Source: Amycolatopsis thermalba (GTDB lineage Bacteria; Actinomycetota; Actinomycetes; Mycobacteriales; Pseudonocardiaceae). Taken from it: DNA of 58,817 nucleotides. The notes beneath the pieces are model-generated. The model saw only the letters and a program-made list of their open reading frames with translations. It was not told the origin of the DNA and did not search any database. A program made the position numbers and the translations under genes. The stretch is from the NCBI RefSeq assembly GCF_003385215.1, contig NZ_PQHW01000037.1, positions 1 to 58,817 of the forward strand, given 5' to 3'. Positions 9,035-17,351 of the stretch are shown piece by piece. Every line of letters begins with the position of its first letter. The stretch's first letter is position 1.

Positions 9035-10989
9035 GCACCGCACCGCAGGGCTGGTCCTACGGCCCGTGGCACGAGGGCCCCGACCCGCTCGCCCCGCCCA
9101 TCGACCTGCGCGAGGCGCTGGACGAGATCGGCCGCGAGGTCATGGACGGCGCCTCGCCGCGGTCGGCGCTGGAGGAGCTGCTGCGCCGCGGCACCCGCAA
9201 CACGCGCGGGCTGGACGAGATGACCCGCCGGGTGTGGCAGCGCCGTGCCGAGATCCAGCGGCGGCACCGGCTCGACGGCACCCTGCAAGAGGTACGGCGC
9301 CTGCTCGACGAGGCGCTGGATGCCGAGAAGCGGGCGCTGTTCCCCGACCCGTCCGACGACGCCCGCTTCGCCGAGGCCCAGCTCGACGCGCTGCCGCCGG
9401 GCACCGCGGCCGCGGTGCGTGAGCTGTCGGACTACCCGTGGCGTTCGGAGGAGGGCCGCGAGAAGTACGACCAGATCCGTGACCTGCTCGGCCGCGAGAT
9501 GCTCGACGCCCGTTTCGAGGGCATGAAGCAGGCGTTGCAGAGCACCAGCCCGGAGGACGTCGAGCGCGTCCACCAGATGCTGTCGGACCTGAACGCGCTG
9601 CTCGACGCCCACGCCCGTGGCGTGGACGACATCGACGAGCGGTTCGCCGAGTTCATGCGCCGCCACGGCGAGTTCTTCCCGGAGAACCCGCGCGACGTCG
9701 ACGAGCTGATCGACGCGCTCGCCGCGCGGGCCGCCGCGGCGCAGCGGATGCTGAACTCGATGTCGGCCGAGCAGCGGGCGGAGCTGGCCGAGCTGGCGCG
9801 GCAGGCGTTCGGCGACCCGCGCATCGGGCAGCAGCTGGCCGGCCTGGACGCCCGGTTGCAGGCGATGCGGCCGGGGGAGGACTGGACCTCCTCGGCGCGG
9901 TTCCGCGGCCAGGACCCGCTGGGGCTGGGCGAGGGCGCGCAGGCCATGCAGGACCTGGCGGAGCTGGACGCCCTGGCGGAGCAGCTGGCCCAGTCCTATC
10001 CGGGCGCGCGGCTGGAGGACATCGACCTGGAGGCGCTGGAACGCCAGCTCGGGCCGGACGCCGGGGTGGACGCGCGGCGACTGTCCGAACTGGAGCGTGA
10101 GCTGCGGTCTCAGGGCCTGTTCGAGCGGGCGCCGGACGGCTCGCTGCGGCTGACCCCGAAGGCGTTGCGGCGCCTGGGGGAGACGGCGCTGTCGGACATC
10201 GTGCACTCGCTGCGCGGCAAGACCGGCGAGCGGCAGACCGAGTCGGCCGGGGCGGCGGGGGAGCCGACCGGGGCGAGCCGGCCGTGGCAGTTCGGCGACC
10301 GGGAACCGTGGGAGGTTTCCCGCACGGTGCGCAACGCCGTGCTGCGGACCGCGTCCACGGGCGGCGGCCGCGTGCGGCTGGACGTGTCCGATGTGGAGGT
10401 CGTGGAGACCGAGCTGCGGTCGCGGGCGGCGGTGGCGCTGTGCGTGGACACGTCGTGGTCGATGGTGTCGGAGGGGCGCTGGCTGCCGATGAAGCGCACC
10501 GCGCTGGCGCTGCACCAGCTGATCTCCACGCGCTTCCGCAACGACGCGTTGCAGCTGATCACGTTCGGCCGGTACGCGACGTCGGTGGAGCTGCCGGAGC
10601 TGGTCGGGCTGGAGGGCGTGTGGGAGCAGGGCACCAACGCGCACCACGCGCTGCTGCTGGCCGGACGGCACCTGCGGCGGCACCCGGACGCGCAGCCGGT
10701 GGTGCTGATGGTGACCGACGGCGAGCCGACCGCGCACCTGGAAGCGGACGGCACCGCGGAGTTCGACTACCCGCCCCAGCCGCGGACGCTGGTCAAGACG
10801 CTGTCCGAAGTGGACCGGCTGGCGAAGATGGGGGCGTCGGTGTCGGTGTTCCGCCTCGGCGACGACCCGCGGCTGGCGGCGTTCGTGGACCTGATCGCGC
10901 GGCGGTCCGGCGGCCGGGTGGTGGCACCCGAGGCGGACGGCCTGGGCGCGGCGGTGATCAGCGACTACCTCCGCACCCGGCGCCGCTAG
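9031..10989 (+). CDS. VWA-domain protein, partner of the MoxR-like ATPase
   Basis: 652 residues. The GTG start overlaps the ATPase stop by four bases. Residues ~1-430 are mostly charged and helical (repeated Glu/Arg/Leu runs such as QRRAEIQRRHR), while the C-terminal ~200 residues form a VWA domain with the metal-ion-dependent adhesion site DTSWSM, the conserved Thr in QGTNAHHAL and the Asp in VMVTDGEPT. No signal peptide, so it is cytoplasmic. In family members the VWA domain binds substrate or partner through the bound metal while the AAA+ subunit supplies force. The specific target is not known. Confidence 0.85.
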   Translation: MSTAPQGWSYGPWHEGPDPLAPPIDLREALDEIGREVMDGASPRSALEELLRRGTRNTRGLDEMTRRVWQRRAEIQRRHRLDGTLQEVRRLLDEALDAEKRALFPDPSDDARFAEAQLDALPPGTAAAVRELSDYPWRSEEGREKYDQIRDLLGREMLDARFEGMKQALQSTSPEDVERVHQMLSDLNALLDAHARGVDDIDERFAEFMRRHGEFFPENPRDVDELIDALAARAAAAQRMLNSMSAEQRAELAELARQAFGDPRIGQQLAGLDARLQAMRPGEDWTSSARFRGQDPLGLGEGAQAMQDLAELDALAEQLAQSYPGARLEDIDLEALERQLGPDAGVDARRLSELERELRSQGLFERAPDGSLRLTPKALRRLGETALSDIVHSLRGKTGERQTESAGAAGEPTGASRPWQFGDREPWEVSRTVRNAVLRTASTGGGRVRLDVSDVEVVETELRSRAAVALCVDTSWSMVSEGRWLPMKRTALALHQLISTRFRNDALQLITFGRYATSVELPELVGLEGVWEQGTNAHHALLLAGRHLRRHPDAQPVVLMVTDGEPTAHLEADGTAEFDYPPQPRTLVKTLSEVDRLAKMGASVSVFRLGDDPRLAAFVDLIARRSGGRVVAPEADGLGAAVISDYLRTRRR

Positions 10990-11010
10990 GTGACGCGCGC
11001 CGCCGGCCGT

Positions 11011-11092
11011 GCGAGTCCCACGCTCGTGCGCGCGAGTCCCACGCTCGTGCGCGCGAGTTCCGCGCTCACGGCGGTGAGTTCCGCGTCCGGCG
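11011..11092. repeat. 21-bp tandem repeat, about four units
   Basis: Four consecutive 21-bp units start at 11011, 11032, 11053 and 11074. The first two are identical (GCGAGTCCCACGCTCGTGCG plus C); the third and fourth diverge (GCGAGTTCCGCGCTCACGG, GTGAGTTCCGCGTCCGG). Each unit contains short CGAG/CTCG-type complementary arms. The array lies between the VWA gene stop (10989) and the cupin gene stop (11104), at a convergent junction. No gene is visible in it. Confidence 0.85.
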
Positions 11093-11103
11093 CCCCGCCG
11101 GTG

Positions 11104-11469
11104 TCAGCGGAGCCCGATCCGCAGGCCCGGGCGGCGGCGGTGCACGGTGAGGTAGGACAGGCCGCCGGGGCCCGCCTCGACGGCGCGCGCCTGGCCGCGC
11201 GTCAGCCACACCAGCGAGCCGGGGCCGGCCGCCACCGCGTCCTCCCCGGTGGTCACCGTCCCGGTGCCGGTGACCACCACCAGCAGCACGTCGAGGTCGG
11301 GCTCGGTGTGGGTGCCGATCCGCTCGCCCGCCGGCAGGTGCACGAGGTTCGCGTCGAGCTGGCGGCCCTCCTCGCGCAGCCGCCACAGGACGCCCGGCGC
11401 GTCCTCGCCCGCCGCGGCGATCCGCGTGAGGTTCGCCGGGACGGTCTCGCTCGGGATCGTGGCGCTCAA
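11104..11469 (-). CDS. Cupin-domain protein
   Basis: 121 residues. A single beta-barrel cupin is suggested by the pattern of short beta strands and glycines: PAGERIGTHTEPDLDVLLVVVTGTGTV, then a second motif around AAGPGSLVWLTRG (written here in pieces from a longer run). Only one histidine of the usual metal site is clear (GTHTEPD), so metal binding is uncertain. Small cupins of this kind are often sugar or small-molecule binding proteins or enzymes; no substrate can be assigned. It lies just downstream of the P450 gene on the same strand (48 bp gap) and could share its transcript. Confidence 0.75.
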   Translation of the reverse strand: MSATIPSETVPANLTRIAAAGEDAPGVLWRLREEGRQLDANLVHLPAGERIGTHTEPDLDVLLVVVTGTGTVTTGEDAVAAGPGSLVWLTRGQARAVEAGPGGLSYLTVHRRRPGLRIGLR

Positions 11470-11517
11470 GGAAACCTGCTCTGTGAGTACGGACGGACCC
11501 GCCCAGGGTAGCCGCGC

Positions 11518-12840
11518 TCAGCGCCGGGGGACGACCGCGATCCGGGCGCCGCGGCCGGGCACCATCGTGATGTGCCGGGGCCTGGCGTGCTCGCCGCGGG
11601 CGCGGTCCGGCTCCAGCGCGAACCGGGTGAGCACCGCCCGCAGCACGATCGTCGCCTCCAGCAGGGAGAACCCGGCGCCCAGGCAGCGCCGCACGCCGCC
11701 GCCGAACGGGAACCACGTGCCGCTCGCCGGGCCGCCGCCGAGGAACCGCTCCGGCCGGAACGCCGCCGGGTCGTCGTGGTGCGCCGGATCCCCCTGGACC
11801 AGGGCGATCGACGGCATCACCGTGTGGCCCGCGGGGATCCGGTAGCCGCCGATCTCGATGTCCCGCGTCAGCCGCCGGGCGACCTCGGAGATCACCGGGT
11901 GCTGCCGCATCGCCTCCTTCGCCACCGCCTCCAGGTACTTCTCGTCCCCGGCGTCGGCGGCCTCGATCGCGCGCCGCTGCCGCGCCGGGTCGCGCGCCAG
12001 CTCGTGGAACGACCAGGCCAGGGCCGTCGCGGTGGTCTCGTGCCCGGCCAGCAGCAGGGTGATCAGCTGGTCGCGCAGCTCGGCGTCGGAGAGCCGGTCG
12101 TCCTCGGCGGGCACGGTCAGCAGGCGGGACAGCACATCACCGCGGCCGTCGAGGTCGTCGGCCTTGCGGCGGTCGGCGATCTCGGCGTAGAGCAGCTCGT
12201 CCACCCGGTCCTGGGCCAGGCTGTACCGCCGCCACGGGCCGACCCGGCGCAGCTTGGCGTTGTGCCAGCCGAACAGCTCCAGCACACCGATGTCGACGAT
12301 GCGGGTGAGCAGCTCGCGCAGCTCGTCCAGCCGCGGCCCCTCGGCGCCGCCGAACACCACGCGCAGGATGATCTCCAGCGTCAGCGCCTGCATGCGCTCG
12401 TGCGAGCGGAACACCCGGCCCGGCGTCCAGGTCGCGACCTCGGCCTCGGCGAGCTCGGTGATCATGTCCCGGTACCCGCGCAGCGCCGCGCCGTGGAAGG
12501 CGGGCATCAGCAGTTTGCGGGCGCGCAGGTGCACGTCCTCGTCGGTGAGCAGCACCGAGTGCGGGCCCATCAGCGGCTTGAGGATGACGTTGCCCTCGCC
12601 GGCGTGGAAGACGTCGGCCGGACCGCTGAACACGGCCCTGATGTGGTCGGGGTTCGCCAGCTGCACGACGTGGCGCTCGGGGTAGAGGTTGAGCCGGATG
12701 AGGTCGCCGTAGCGGCGCCGCAGCAGGGGCATCAGCACGTGCCGGAAGTTGCCGAAGAGCACCGTCTGCACGCCCGCCGGGAGCTTCGGCCCCGGCGGCA
12801 GCGGGAGCGCGCTCGTGCGGGACGGGGTTTCGACGCTCAT
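11518..12840 (-). CDS. Cytochrome P450
   Basis: 440 residues. The I-helix oxygen-activation motif AGHETTATALAW, the K-helix ExxR (EVARRL region), the PERF motif (FRPERFLGG) and the heme-thiolate loop FPFGGGVRRCLGAGF are all present. It is a monooxygenase that needs external electron donors; no ferredoxin or reductase gene is adjacent. The start ATG lies 65 bp from a divergent TetR gene, and the space between holds an operator-like palindrome, so the TetR protein probably controls it. The substrate is unknown; catabolic and secondary-metabolite roles are both possible. Confidence 0.95.
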   Translation of the reverse strand: MSVETPSRTSALPLPPGPKLPAGVQTVLFGNFRHVLMPLLRRRYGDLIRLNLYPERHVVQLANPDHIRAVFSGPADVFHAGEGNVILKPLMGPHSVLLTDEDVHLRARKLLMPAFHGAALRGYRDMITELAEAEVATWTPGRVFRSHERMQALTLEIILRVVFGGAEGPRLDELRELLTRIVDIGVLELFGWHNAKLRRVGPWRRYSLAQDRVDELLYAEIADRRKADDLDGRGDVLSRLLTVPAEDDRLSDAELRDQLITLLLAGHETTATALAWSFHELARDPARQRRAIEAADAGDEKYLEAVAKEAMRQHPVISEVARRLTRDIEIGGYRIPAGHTVMPSIALVQGDPAHHDDPAAFRPERFLGGGPASGTWFPFGGGVRRCLGAGFSLLEATIVLRAVLTRFALEPDRARGEHARPRHITMVPGRGARIAVVPRR

Positions 12841-12871
12841 CGCGACCTCCTCGACGTGACCGGTGCCTCAT

Positions 12872-12887
12872 TTATACGCACGTGTAA
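12872..12887. promoter_or_regulatory. Operator-like palindrome between P450 and TetR genes
   Basis: TTATACGCACGTGTAA is an imperfect inverted repeat (six of eight positions match between arms) centred between 12879 and 12880. It lies in the 65-bp gap between the divergent P450 (start 12840) and TetR (start 12906) genes. Position and symmetry fit the binding site of the adjacent TetR protein. Confidence 0.55.
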
Positions 12888-12905
12888 TCCGGGTGTCCAG
12901 CTAGG

Positions 12906-13502
12906 GTGCCGGGTGTGGGACACCGGGAAGAGCTGCTCGCCGCCGCGCGGCGGCTGCTGGAGGAGAAGGGGTACGCGCACATCACGGCGCGGGACCTGGT
13001 CGCGGCCTCGGACACCAACCTGCACTCGATCGGGTACCACTTCGGGTCCAAGGCGGGCCTGCTCAACGCCGCGATCGGCGAGGTGTTCGAGGAGTGGACC
13101 GACAAGCTGGCCTCGATCGCGATGGCCGAACCGGCGGTCCCGCCGATCGAGCGCGGGCGGCGCGCGTGGGCGGCCATGCTGGACAGCCTGCCGGCCAGCC
13201 GGGCGCTGCTGCTGTCCTACGTCGAGGCGCTGGCGCAGGCGGAGCGGACGGAGTCGCTGCGGGAGCAGTTCGCCGGGCACTACCGCCGGTGCCGGGCCAA
13301 GGTCGCCGAGCTGGTCGCCCGGTCCCTGGCCGACGGCTCCCGGCCCGACGACCCGCGGTGCCAGGCGGTGGCCAGCTTCGTGATCGCCATCTGCGACGGG
13401 CTGGCGGTGCAATGGCTGCTCGACCCGGAGGGGGCGCCGACGTCGGAGCAGCTGACGGCCGGCCTGGAGGCGATGTGGGCCGCCTCGTTCCCGGGCGCCT
13501 GA
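12906..13502 (+). CDS. TetR-family transcriptional regulator (divergent to P450)
   Basis: 198 residues. The N-terminal HTH covers about residues 8-50, with ITARDLVAASDTNLHSIGYHFGSK containing the recognition helix (given in full only as its start and end here: ITARDL to YHFGSK). The C-terminal ligand domain is variable. GTG start at 12906; a second GTG nine bases on is also possible. It very likely represses the divergent P450 gene and itself through the palindrome at 12872-12887. The inducer is unknown. Confidence 0.9.
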   Translation: MPGVGHREELLAAARRLLEEKGYAHITARDLVAASDTNLHSIGYHFGSKAGLLNAAIGEVFEEWTDKLASIAMAEPAVPPIERGRRAWAAMLDSLPASRALLLSYVEALAQAERTESLREQFAGHYRRCRAKVAELVARSLADGSRPDDPRCQAVASFVIAICDGLAVQWLLDPEGAPTSEQLTAGLEAMWAASFPGA

Positions 13503-13560
13503 CTCACCCGATGCGGTCACGCGCCGCGCGATGACCCGGAAGTGGATCTACGGTCCGGGC

Positions 13561-14274
13561 GTGGCTACGAAAACGATCTTCCGGGTGGTGGCGGTGGTGA
13601 CGGCCCTGGTGGCCGGGTTCGCGCCGGCGGTGGCGTCCGCGCAGCCCGCGGCGCCCCTGGCCGGGTTCGACATCAGCGCCTCGCAGGGCGTGCCGGACTT
13701 CGCCGCGGCGAAGGCGGCCGGCGCGCGGTTCGTGTTCGTCAAGGACACCGCGGGCGTCGGGTACGCCAACCCGAACTTCCTGGCCCAGTTCCGCGGCGCG
13801 AAGGCCGCCGGGTTGTACCGGTCGGCCTACCACTACGCGCGCCCGGACCAGACCGGCGGCGCCGAGCAGGCCGCCTACCTGCACACGCACGACGGCAAGT
13901 GGTTCGCCGACGGCATGACCCTGCCGCCGGCGCTGGACCTGGAGGACACGCCGGGCATTCCCGCCTGTTACGGGAGGCCGCCCGCGGACATGGTCGCGTG
14001 GATCCGCGACTTCAGCACCGAGCTGAAGCGGCGCACCGGGCACACGCCGATCATCTACACGACGGCCCGCTGGTGGACGGCGTGCACCGGGAACAGCACC
14101 GCCTTCGCCGCCGACCACCTCCTCTGGCTGGCCCGCTACGACACGACGATGGGCGAGGTGCCCGGCGGCTGGACGGCGAAGTTCTGGCAGTCCGCGGTGA
14201 CCGGCCCGCTGCCCGGCGACCAGGACACGTTCTTCGGCACGCTCGGCGAACTGCGGTCACTGACCGCTTCGTGA
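13561..14274 (+). CDS. Secreted glycoside hydrolase family 25 lysozyme
   Basis: 237 residues from the GTG at 13561; an in-frame ATG at 13531 would add MTRKWIYGPG ahead of the signal peptide. The N-terminus is a Sec-type signal (ATKTIFRVVAVVTALVAGF) ending near ASAQPAAP. The mature part carries the GH25 landmarks GFDISASQG at the start of the barrel and LDLED with the catalytic Asp/Glu region, plus Tyr-rich strands (YRSAYHYARP) and the terminal WQS segment. It probably cuts peptidoglycan glycan strands during wall turnover or competition. Monocistronic by context. Confidence 0.9.
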   Translation: MATKTIFRVVAVVTALVAGFAPAVASAQPAAPLAGFDISASQGVPDFAAAKAAGARFVFVKDTAGVGYANPNFLAQFRGAKAAGLYRSAYHYARPDQTGGAEQAAYLHTHDGKWFADGMTLPPALDLEDTPGIPACYGRPPADMVAWIRDFSTELKRRTGHTPIIYTTARWWTACTGNSTAFAADHLLWLARYDTTMGEVPGGWTAKFWQSAVTGPLPGDQDTFFGTLGELRSLTAS

Positions 14275-14331
14275 CGCGAAACGTTCCCACCGGGCGGGAC
14301 GGTTCACCGCGGCGCCACCTAGGGTTGGGGT

Positions 14332-15570
14332 ATGAAGACTTGGTCCTCGGTGCCGCTGCCCTACGTGCCGGGCACGCCCCGCCCTCTCCGGTTGTACGAC
14401 ACCGCCACCGGGCAGGTGCGCCCCACCGCCCCGGGCAAGACCGCGCGCATGTACGTCTGCGGCATCACCCCGTACGACGCCACGCACCTCGGTCACGCGG
14501 CGACCTACCTCGCGTTCGACCTGGTCAACCGGGTGTGGCGGGACAGCGGTCACACGGTGCACTACGTGCAGAACGTGACCGACATCGACGACCCGCTGCT
14601 GGAGCGCGCCGAGCGGGACCAGGACGACTGGGTGGTGCTCGGCCTGCGGGAGACCGCCCTGTTCCGCGAGGACATGGAGGCGCTGCGGGTGCTGCCGCCG
14701 AAGCAGTTCGTCGGCGCGGTGGAGAGCATCCCGGAGATCGTCGAGGTCATCTCGAAGCTGCTGGCGCACGGCGCGGCCTACCGGGCCGACGACCCGGAGT
14801 ACCCGGACGTCTACTTCGACCGCTCGGCCACCGGCCGGTTCGGCTACGAGTCGAACTACGACGGCGAGACCATGGCGAAGTTCTTCGCCGAGCGCGGCGG
14901 CGACCCGGACCGCCCCGGCAAGCGCGACCCGCTCGACGCGCTGCTCTGGCGCGCCGCCCGGCCGGGTGAGCCGTCCTGGGAGTCCGAGCTCGGCCCCGGC
15001 CGCCCCGGCTGGCACATCGAGTGCAGCGCGATCGCGGTCAACCGGCTCGGCATGGGCTTCGACGTGCAGGGCGGCGGCTCGGACCTGATCTTCCCGCACC
15101 ACGAGTACAGCGCCGCCCACGCCGAGGCGCTGTCCGGTGAGCACCCGTTCGCCCGGCACTACGTGCACGGCGGCATGATCGGCCTGAACGGCGAGAAGAT
15201 GTCCAAGTCGCGCGGCAACCTCGTGTTCGTGTCGCGGCTGCGGGCCGACGGGGTCGACCCCAACGCGATCCGGCTGGCGCTGTTCGCCGGCCACTACCGC
15301 AGCGACCGCTCGTGGACCGACGACCTGCTCACCACCGCCCAGCAGCGGCTGGCCCGCTGGCGCGAGGCCGCGGCGCTGCCGTCCGGGCCGGAGGCGGACG
15401 ACACGATCGCCCGCCTGCGGGACCACCTCGCCGACGACCTGGACACGATCAACGCGATGCGCGCGGTCGACGCGTGGGCCGACGAGGCGCTGCGGCAGGG
15501 CGGGCGCGACACGGGCGCGCCCGCCCTGATCCGCGTCGCCGTCGACGCGCTGCTGGGCGTCGAACTCTGA
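14332..15570 (+). CDS. mshC: L-cysteine:1D-myo-inositol 2-amino-2-deoxy-alpha-D-glucopyranoside ligase
   Basis: 412 residues, the size of MshC. It joins cysteine to GlcN-Ins using ATP, the third committed step of mycothiol synthesis. It is a cysteinyl-tRNA-synthetase-like protein without the anticodon domain: Cys43 ([10 protein letters not shown]) is a likely Zn ligand, THLGHA (51-56) is the HIGH signature, and EKMSKSRGN (about 287-295) is the KMSKS loop. SIECSAIAV-type zinc/cysteine pocket residues are seen in [14 protein letters not shown]. It converges on the ABC-F gene, with only 15 bp between stops filled by a dispersed palindrome. Confidence 0.96.
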   Translation: MKTWSSVPLPYVPGTPRPLRLYDTATGQVRPTAPGKTARMYVCGITPYDATHLGHAATYLAFDLVNRVWRDSGHTVHYVQNVTDIDDPLLERAERDQDDWVVLGLRETALFREDMEALRVLPPKQFVGAVESIPEIVEVISKLLAHGAAYRADDPEYPDVYFDRSATGRFGYESNYDGETMAKFFAERGGDPDRPGKRDPLDALLWRAARPGEPSWESELGPGRPGWHIECSAIAVNRLGMGFDVQGGGSDLIFPHHEYSAAHAEALSGEHPFARHYVHGGMIGLNGEKMSKSRGNLVFVSRLRADGVDPNAIRLALFAGHYRSDRSWTDDLLTTAQQRLARWREAAALPSGPEADDTIARLRDHLADDLDTINAMRAVDAWADEALRQGGRDTGAPALIRVAVDALLGVEL

Positions 15571-15575
15571 TCGGC

Positions 15576-15591
15576 GTATAACGACCTATAC
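15576..15591 (+). repeat. Dispersed palindrome, copy 1 (GTATAACGACCTATAC)
   Basis: Exact consensus copy, followed by GGTGCGGC. It lies between the convergent mshC stop (15570) and the ABC-F stop codon (15586-15588), and the TAG of the ABC-F gene is made from the CTA inside the element. Arms are CGTATA and TATACG. Confidence 0.85.
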
Positions 15592-17169
15592 GGTGCGGCC
15601 CTGGTGCAGCCGCAGGGTCGCACCGTCCCACTCCCGGCGCAGCCACCGGTCGTGGCTGGCGAGGACGACCGCGCCGGGCGCGGACCCGAGCGCGTCGAAC
15701 AGCTCCTCGGCGAGCGTGAGCGAGATGTGGTTGGTCGGCTCGTCGAGCAGCAGCAGGTCCGGGGGCCGGGCGATGAGGATCGCCAGCGCGAGCCGCCGCC
15801 GCTGCCCGACCGACAGCACCCCGGCCGGGCGGTCGAGGTCCCACGGCGCGATCAGGCCCAGGTCGGTCAGCTCGGGGGAGTCCGGGCCGGCCGCCTCGGC
15901 GTAGAGCCGCCGCGGGGTCTTCGCCGGGTCGGGCAGGGTGACGTCCTGCGCGAGCATCCCGGTCCGCAGGCCCGCCCGGCGCCGCACGGCGTGCGGGGCC
16001 AGACCGCCGGCGAGCACGCTGAGCAGCGTGGACTTGCCGGCGCCGTTGCCGCCGGTGACCAGCAGCCGCGCCGACGCCGTGACGTCCAGCTCGGCCAGCT
16101 CCAGCCGTCCCGGGCCGCGGATGCCGCGGGCGGAGAGGATCAGCTCGTCCTCACCCGGCGGGGCGGTGAGCGCGCCCGCGAACCGCAGCGGCGGCGGGGG
16201 TTTGCGCACCTGGTTGGCGGCCAGCTCGTCGAGCCGCTGCTGCGCGTTGCGGACCCGCCGGGAAATCTGCTTCTGCACCCGGCCGGTCTTGAAGTCGTAC
16301 AGCATCTTCGCGTTGTCCCGGGGCGGCCGGTCGTGGGCGACGGCGCGCGCGGTGACCGTGACCGATTCGGCCAGCCGCTTCAGTTCCGCCTGCTCCCCGG
16401 CGTAGCGCTGCTCCCAGCGGGCGCGTTCGATGCGCTTGTGCGCCAGGTAGTCGCGGTAGGCGCCGCCGTAGCGCACCGGCCCGCCCAGCGCCGGGTCGAG
16501 GTCGACGATCGCCGTGCACACCGCGTCCAGGAAGACCCGGTCGTGCGAGGCGAGCACCACCGTGCCGGACAGCCCGGTGAGGTGGCGTTCCAGGAACTCC
16601 ATCGCCGGGTCGTCCAGGTGGTTGGTCGGCTCGTCCAGCAGCAGCGTGGCCGGCTGCCGGATGAGCAGCGCGGCGAGCCCGAGCCGGGACCGCTGGCCGC
16701 CGGACAGCTCGCCGACGGGCCGCTCGATTCCGCCCAGCCCGAGACCGTCCAGGACGATCGCGGCGCGCCGGTCGGCGTCCCAGAGGTCGTGCGCCTGGGC
16801 CCACTCCAGCGCCGCGCCGTACTCGGCGAGGGTGGCCTCGGACGGGTCGTCGGCGACGGCTTCGGTGAGCCGCTCCAGGCGCCGGGTCGCGCGGCGGATG
16901 TCGGCGAGGGCGTCCTCGACGACCGCGGACACCGGGGTGCCGGCGGGGTAGGGCAGTTCCTGGTGGAGGAAGCCCACGTCCGGTCCGGTGTGGACGGTGC
17001 CGCCGTGCGGGCGTTCGAGGCCCGCGAGGAGCTTCAGCAGCGTGGACTTGCCGGCGCCGTTCTCGCCGACCAGGCCGACGCGGTGGCCCGGGTCGGCGGC
17101 GAAGTCGAAGCGGTCGAAGACGACGCGGTCGCCGTAGGAGAAGGAGAGTTCGTGAACGCGCAAAGACAT
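15586..17169 (-). CDS. ABC-F family ATPase (ribosome-associated, possible antibiotic-resistance protein)
   Basis: 527 residues with two ABC nucleotide-binding domains and no transmembrane segments. Domain 1 has Walker A GENGAGKST and signature LSGGQRSR; domain 2 has Walker A GGNGAGKST and the degenerate signature LSVGQRRR. Both carry LLLDEPTNH. The linker between them (around KRIERARWEQRYAGEQAEL) is charged, as in the ABC-F P-site tip region. Proteins of this group bind the ribosomal E site and either displace peptidyl-transferase antibiotics or modulate translation. The upstream region contains a short leader-peptide-like ORF and a hairpin, which hints at attenuation control. Confidence 0.92.
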   Translation of the reverse strand: MSLRVHELSFSYGDRVVFDRFDFAADPGHRVGLVGENGAGKSTLLKLLAGLERPHGGTVHTGPDVGFLHQELPYPAGTPVSAVVEDALADIRRATRRLERLTEAVADDPSEATLAEYGAALEWAQAHDLWDADRRAAIVLDGLGLGGIERPVGELSGGQRSRLGLAALLIRQPATLLLDEPTNHLDDPAMEFLERHLTGLSGTVVLASHDRVFLDAVCTAIVDLDPALGGPVRYGGAYRDYLAHKRIERARWEQRYAGEQAELKRLAESVTVTARAVAHDRPPRDNAKMLYDFKTGRVQKQISRRVRNAQQRLDELAANQVRKPPPPLRFAGALTAPPGEDELILSARGIRGPGRLELAELDVTASARLLVTGGNGAGKSTLLSVLAGGLAPHAVRRRAGLRTGMLAQDVTLPDPAKTPRRLYAEAAGPDSPELTDLGLIAPWDLDRPAGVLSVGQRRRLALAILIARPPDLLLLDEPTNHISLTLAEELFDALGSAPGAVVLASHDRWLRREWDGATLRLHQGRTV

Positions 17170-17193
17170 GGGACATCACCGGCCGGAGTGTGA

Positions 17194-17208
17194 CGGCGGA
17201 ACCCGCCG
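17194..17208. promoter_or_regulatory. Hairpin in the 5' leader of the ABC-F gene
   Basis: Perfect 6-bp stem CGGCGG/CCGCCG with an AAC loop, 25 bp upstream of the ABC-F ATG (17169) on the minus strand, followed towards the gene by the self-complementary CCGGCCGG (17179-17186). These could form alternative structures over the ribosome-binding region. Regulatory function is inferred only. Confidence 0.35.
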
Positions 17209-17243
17209 GGCCGGCTGGCCGCGGACGCGGGTCGGACGGGATG

Positions 17244-17255
17244 TCAGTTCTTCAT
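17244..17255 (-). CDS. Possible three-codon leader peptide (MKN) before the ABC-F gene
   Basis: ATG-AAG-AAC-TGA on the minus strand at 17255-17244, preceded four bases upstream by GGAAG, a usable ribosome-binding site. It lies 75 bp upstream of the ABC-F start with a hairpin in between. Very short leader ORFs before ABC-F and other ribosome-protection genes are known to sense stalled ribosomes, so this may be an attenuator peptide. It could also be chance. Confidence 0.3.
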   Translation of the reverse strand: MKN

Positions 17256-17351
17256 GGCGCTTCCAGGCTAGCGCGGGCGGTCAACTCTTTTTCTCGCAGC
17301 CGGATCTTGCCGACCGGGAGGGCCGGTGCGGCGCATGACTACGGTGGAGCC

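Noticed and set aside
11011-11092. CRISPR array
   Set aside because: The units are directly adjacent with no spacers and no cas genes are present; it is a plain tandem repeat.
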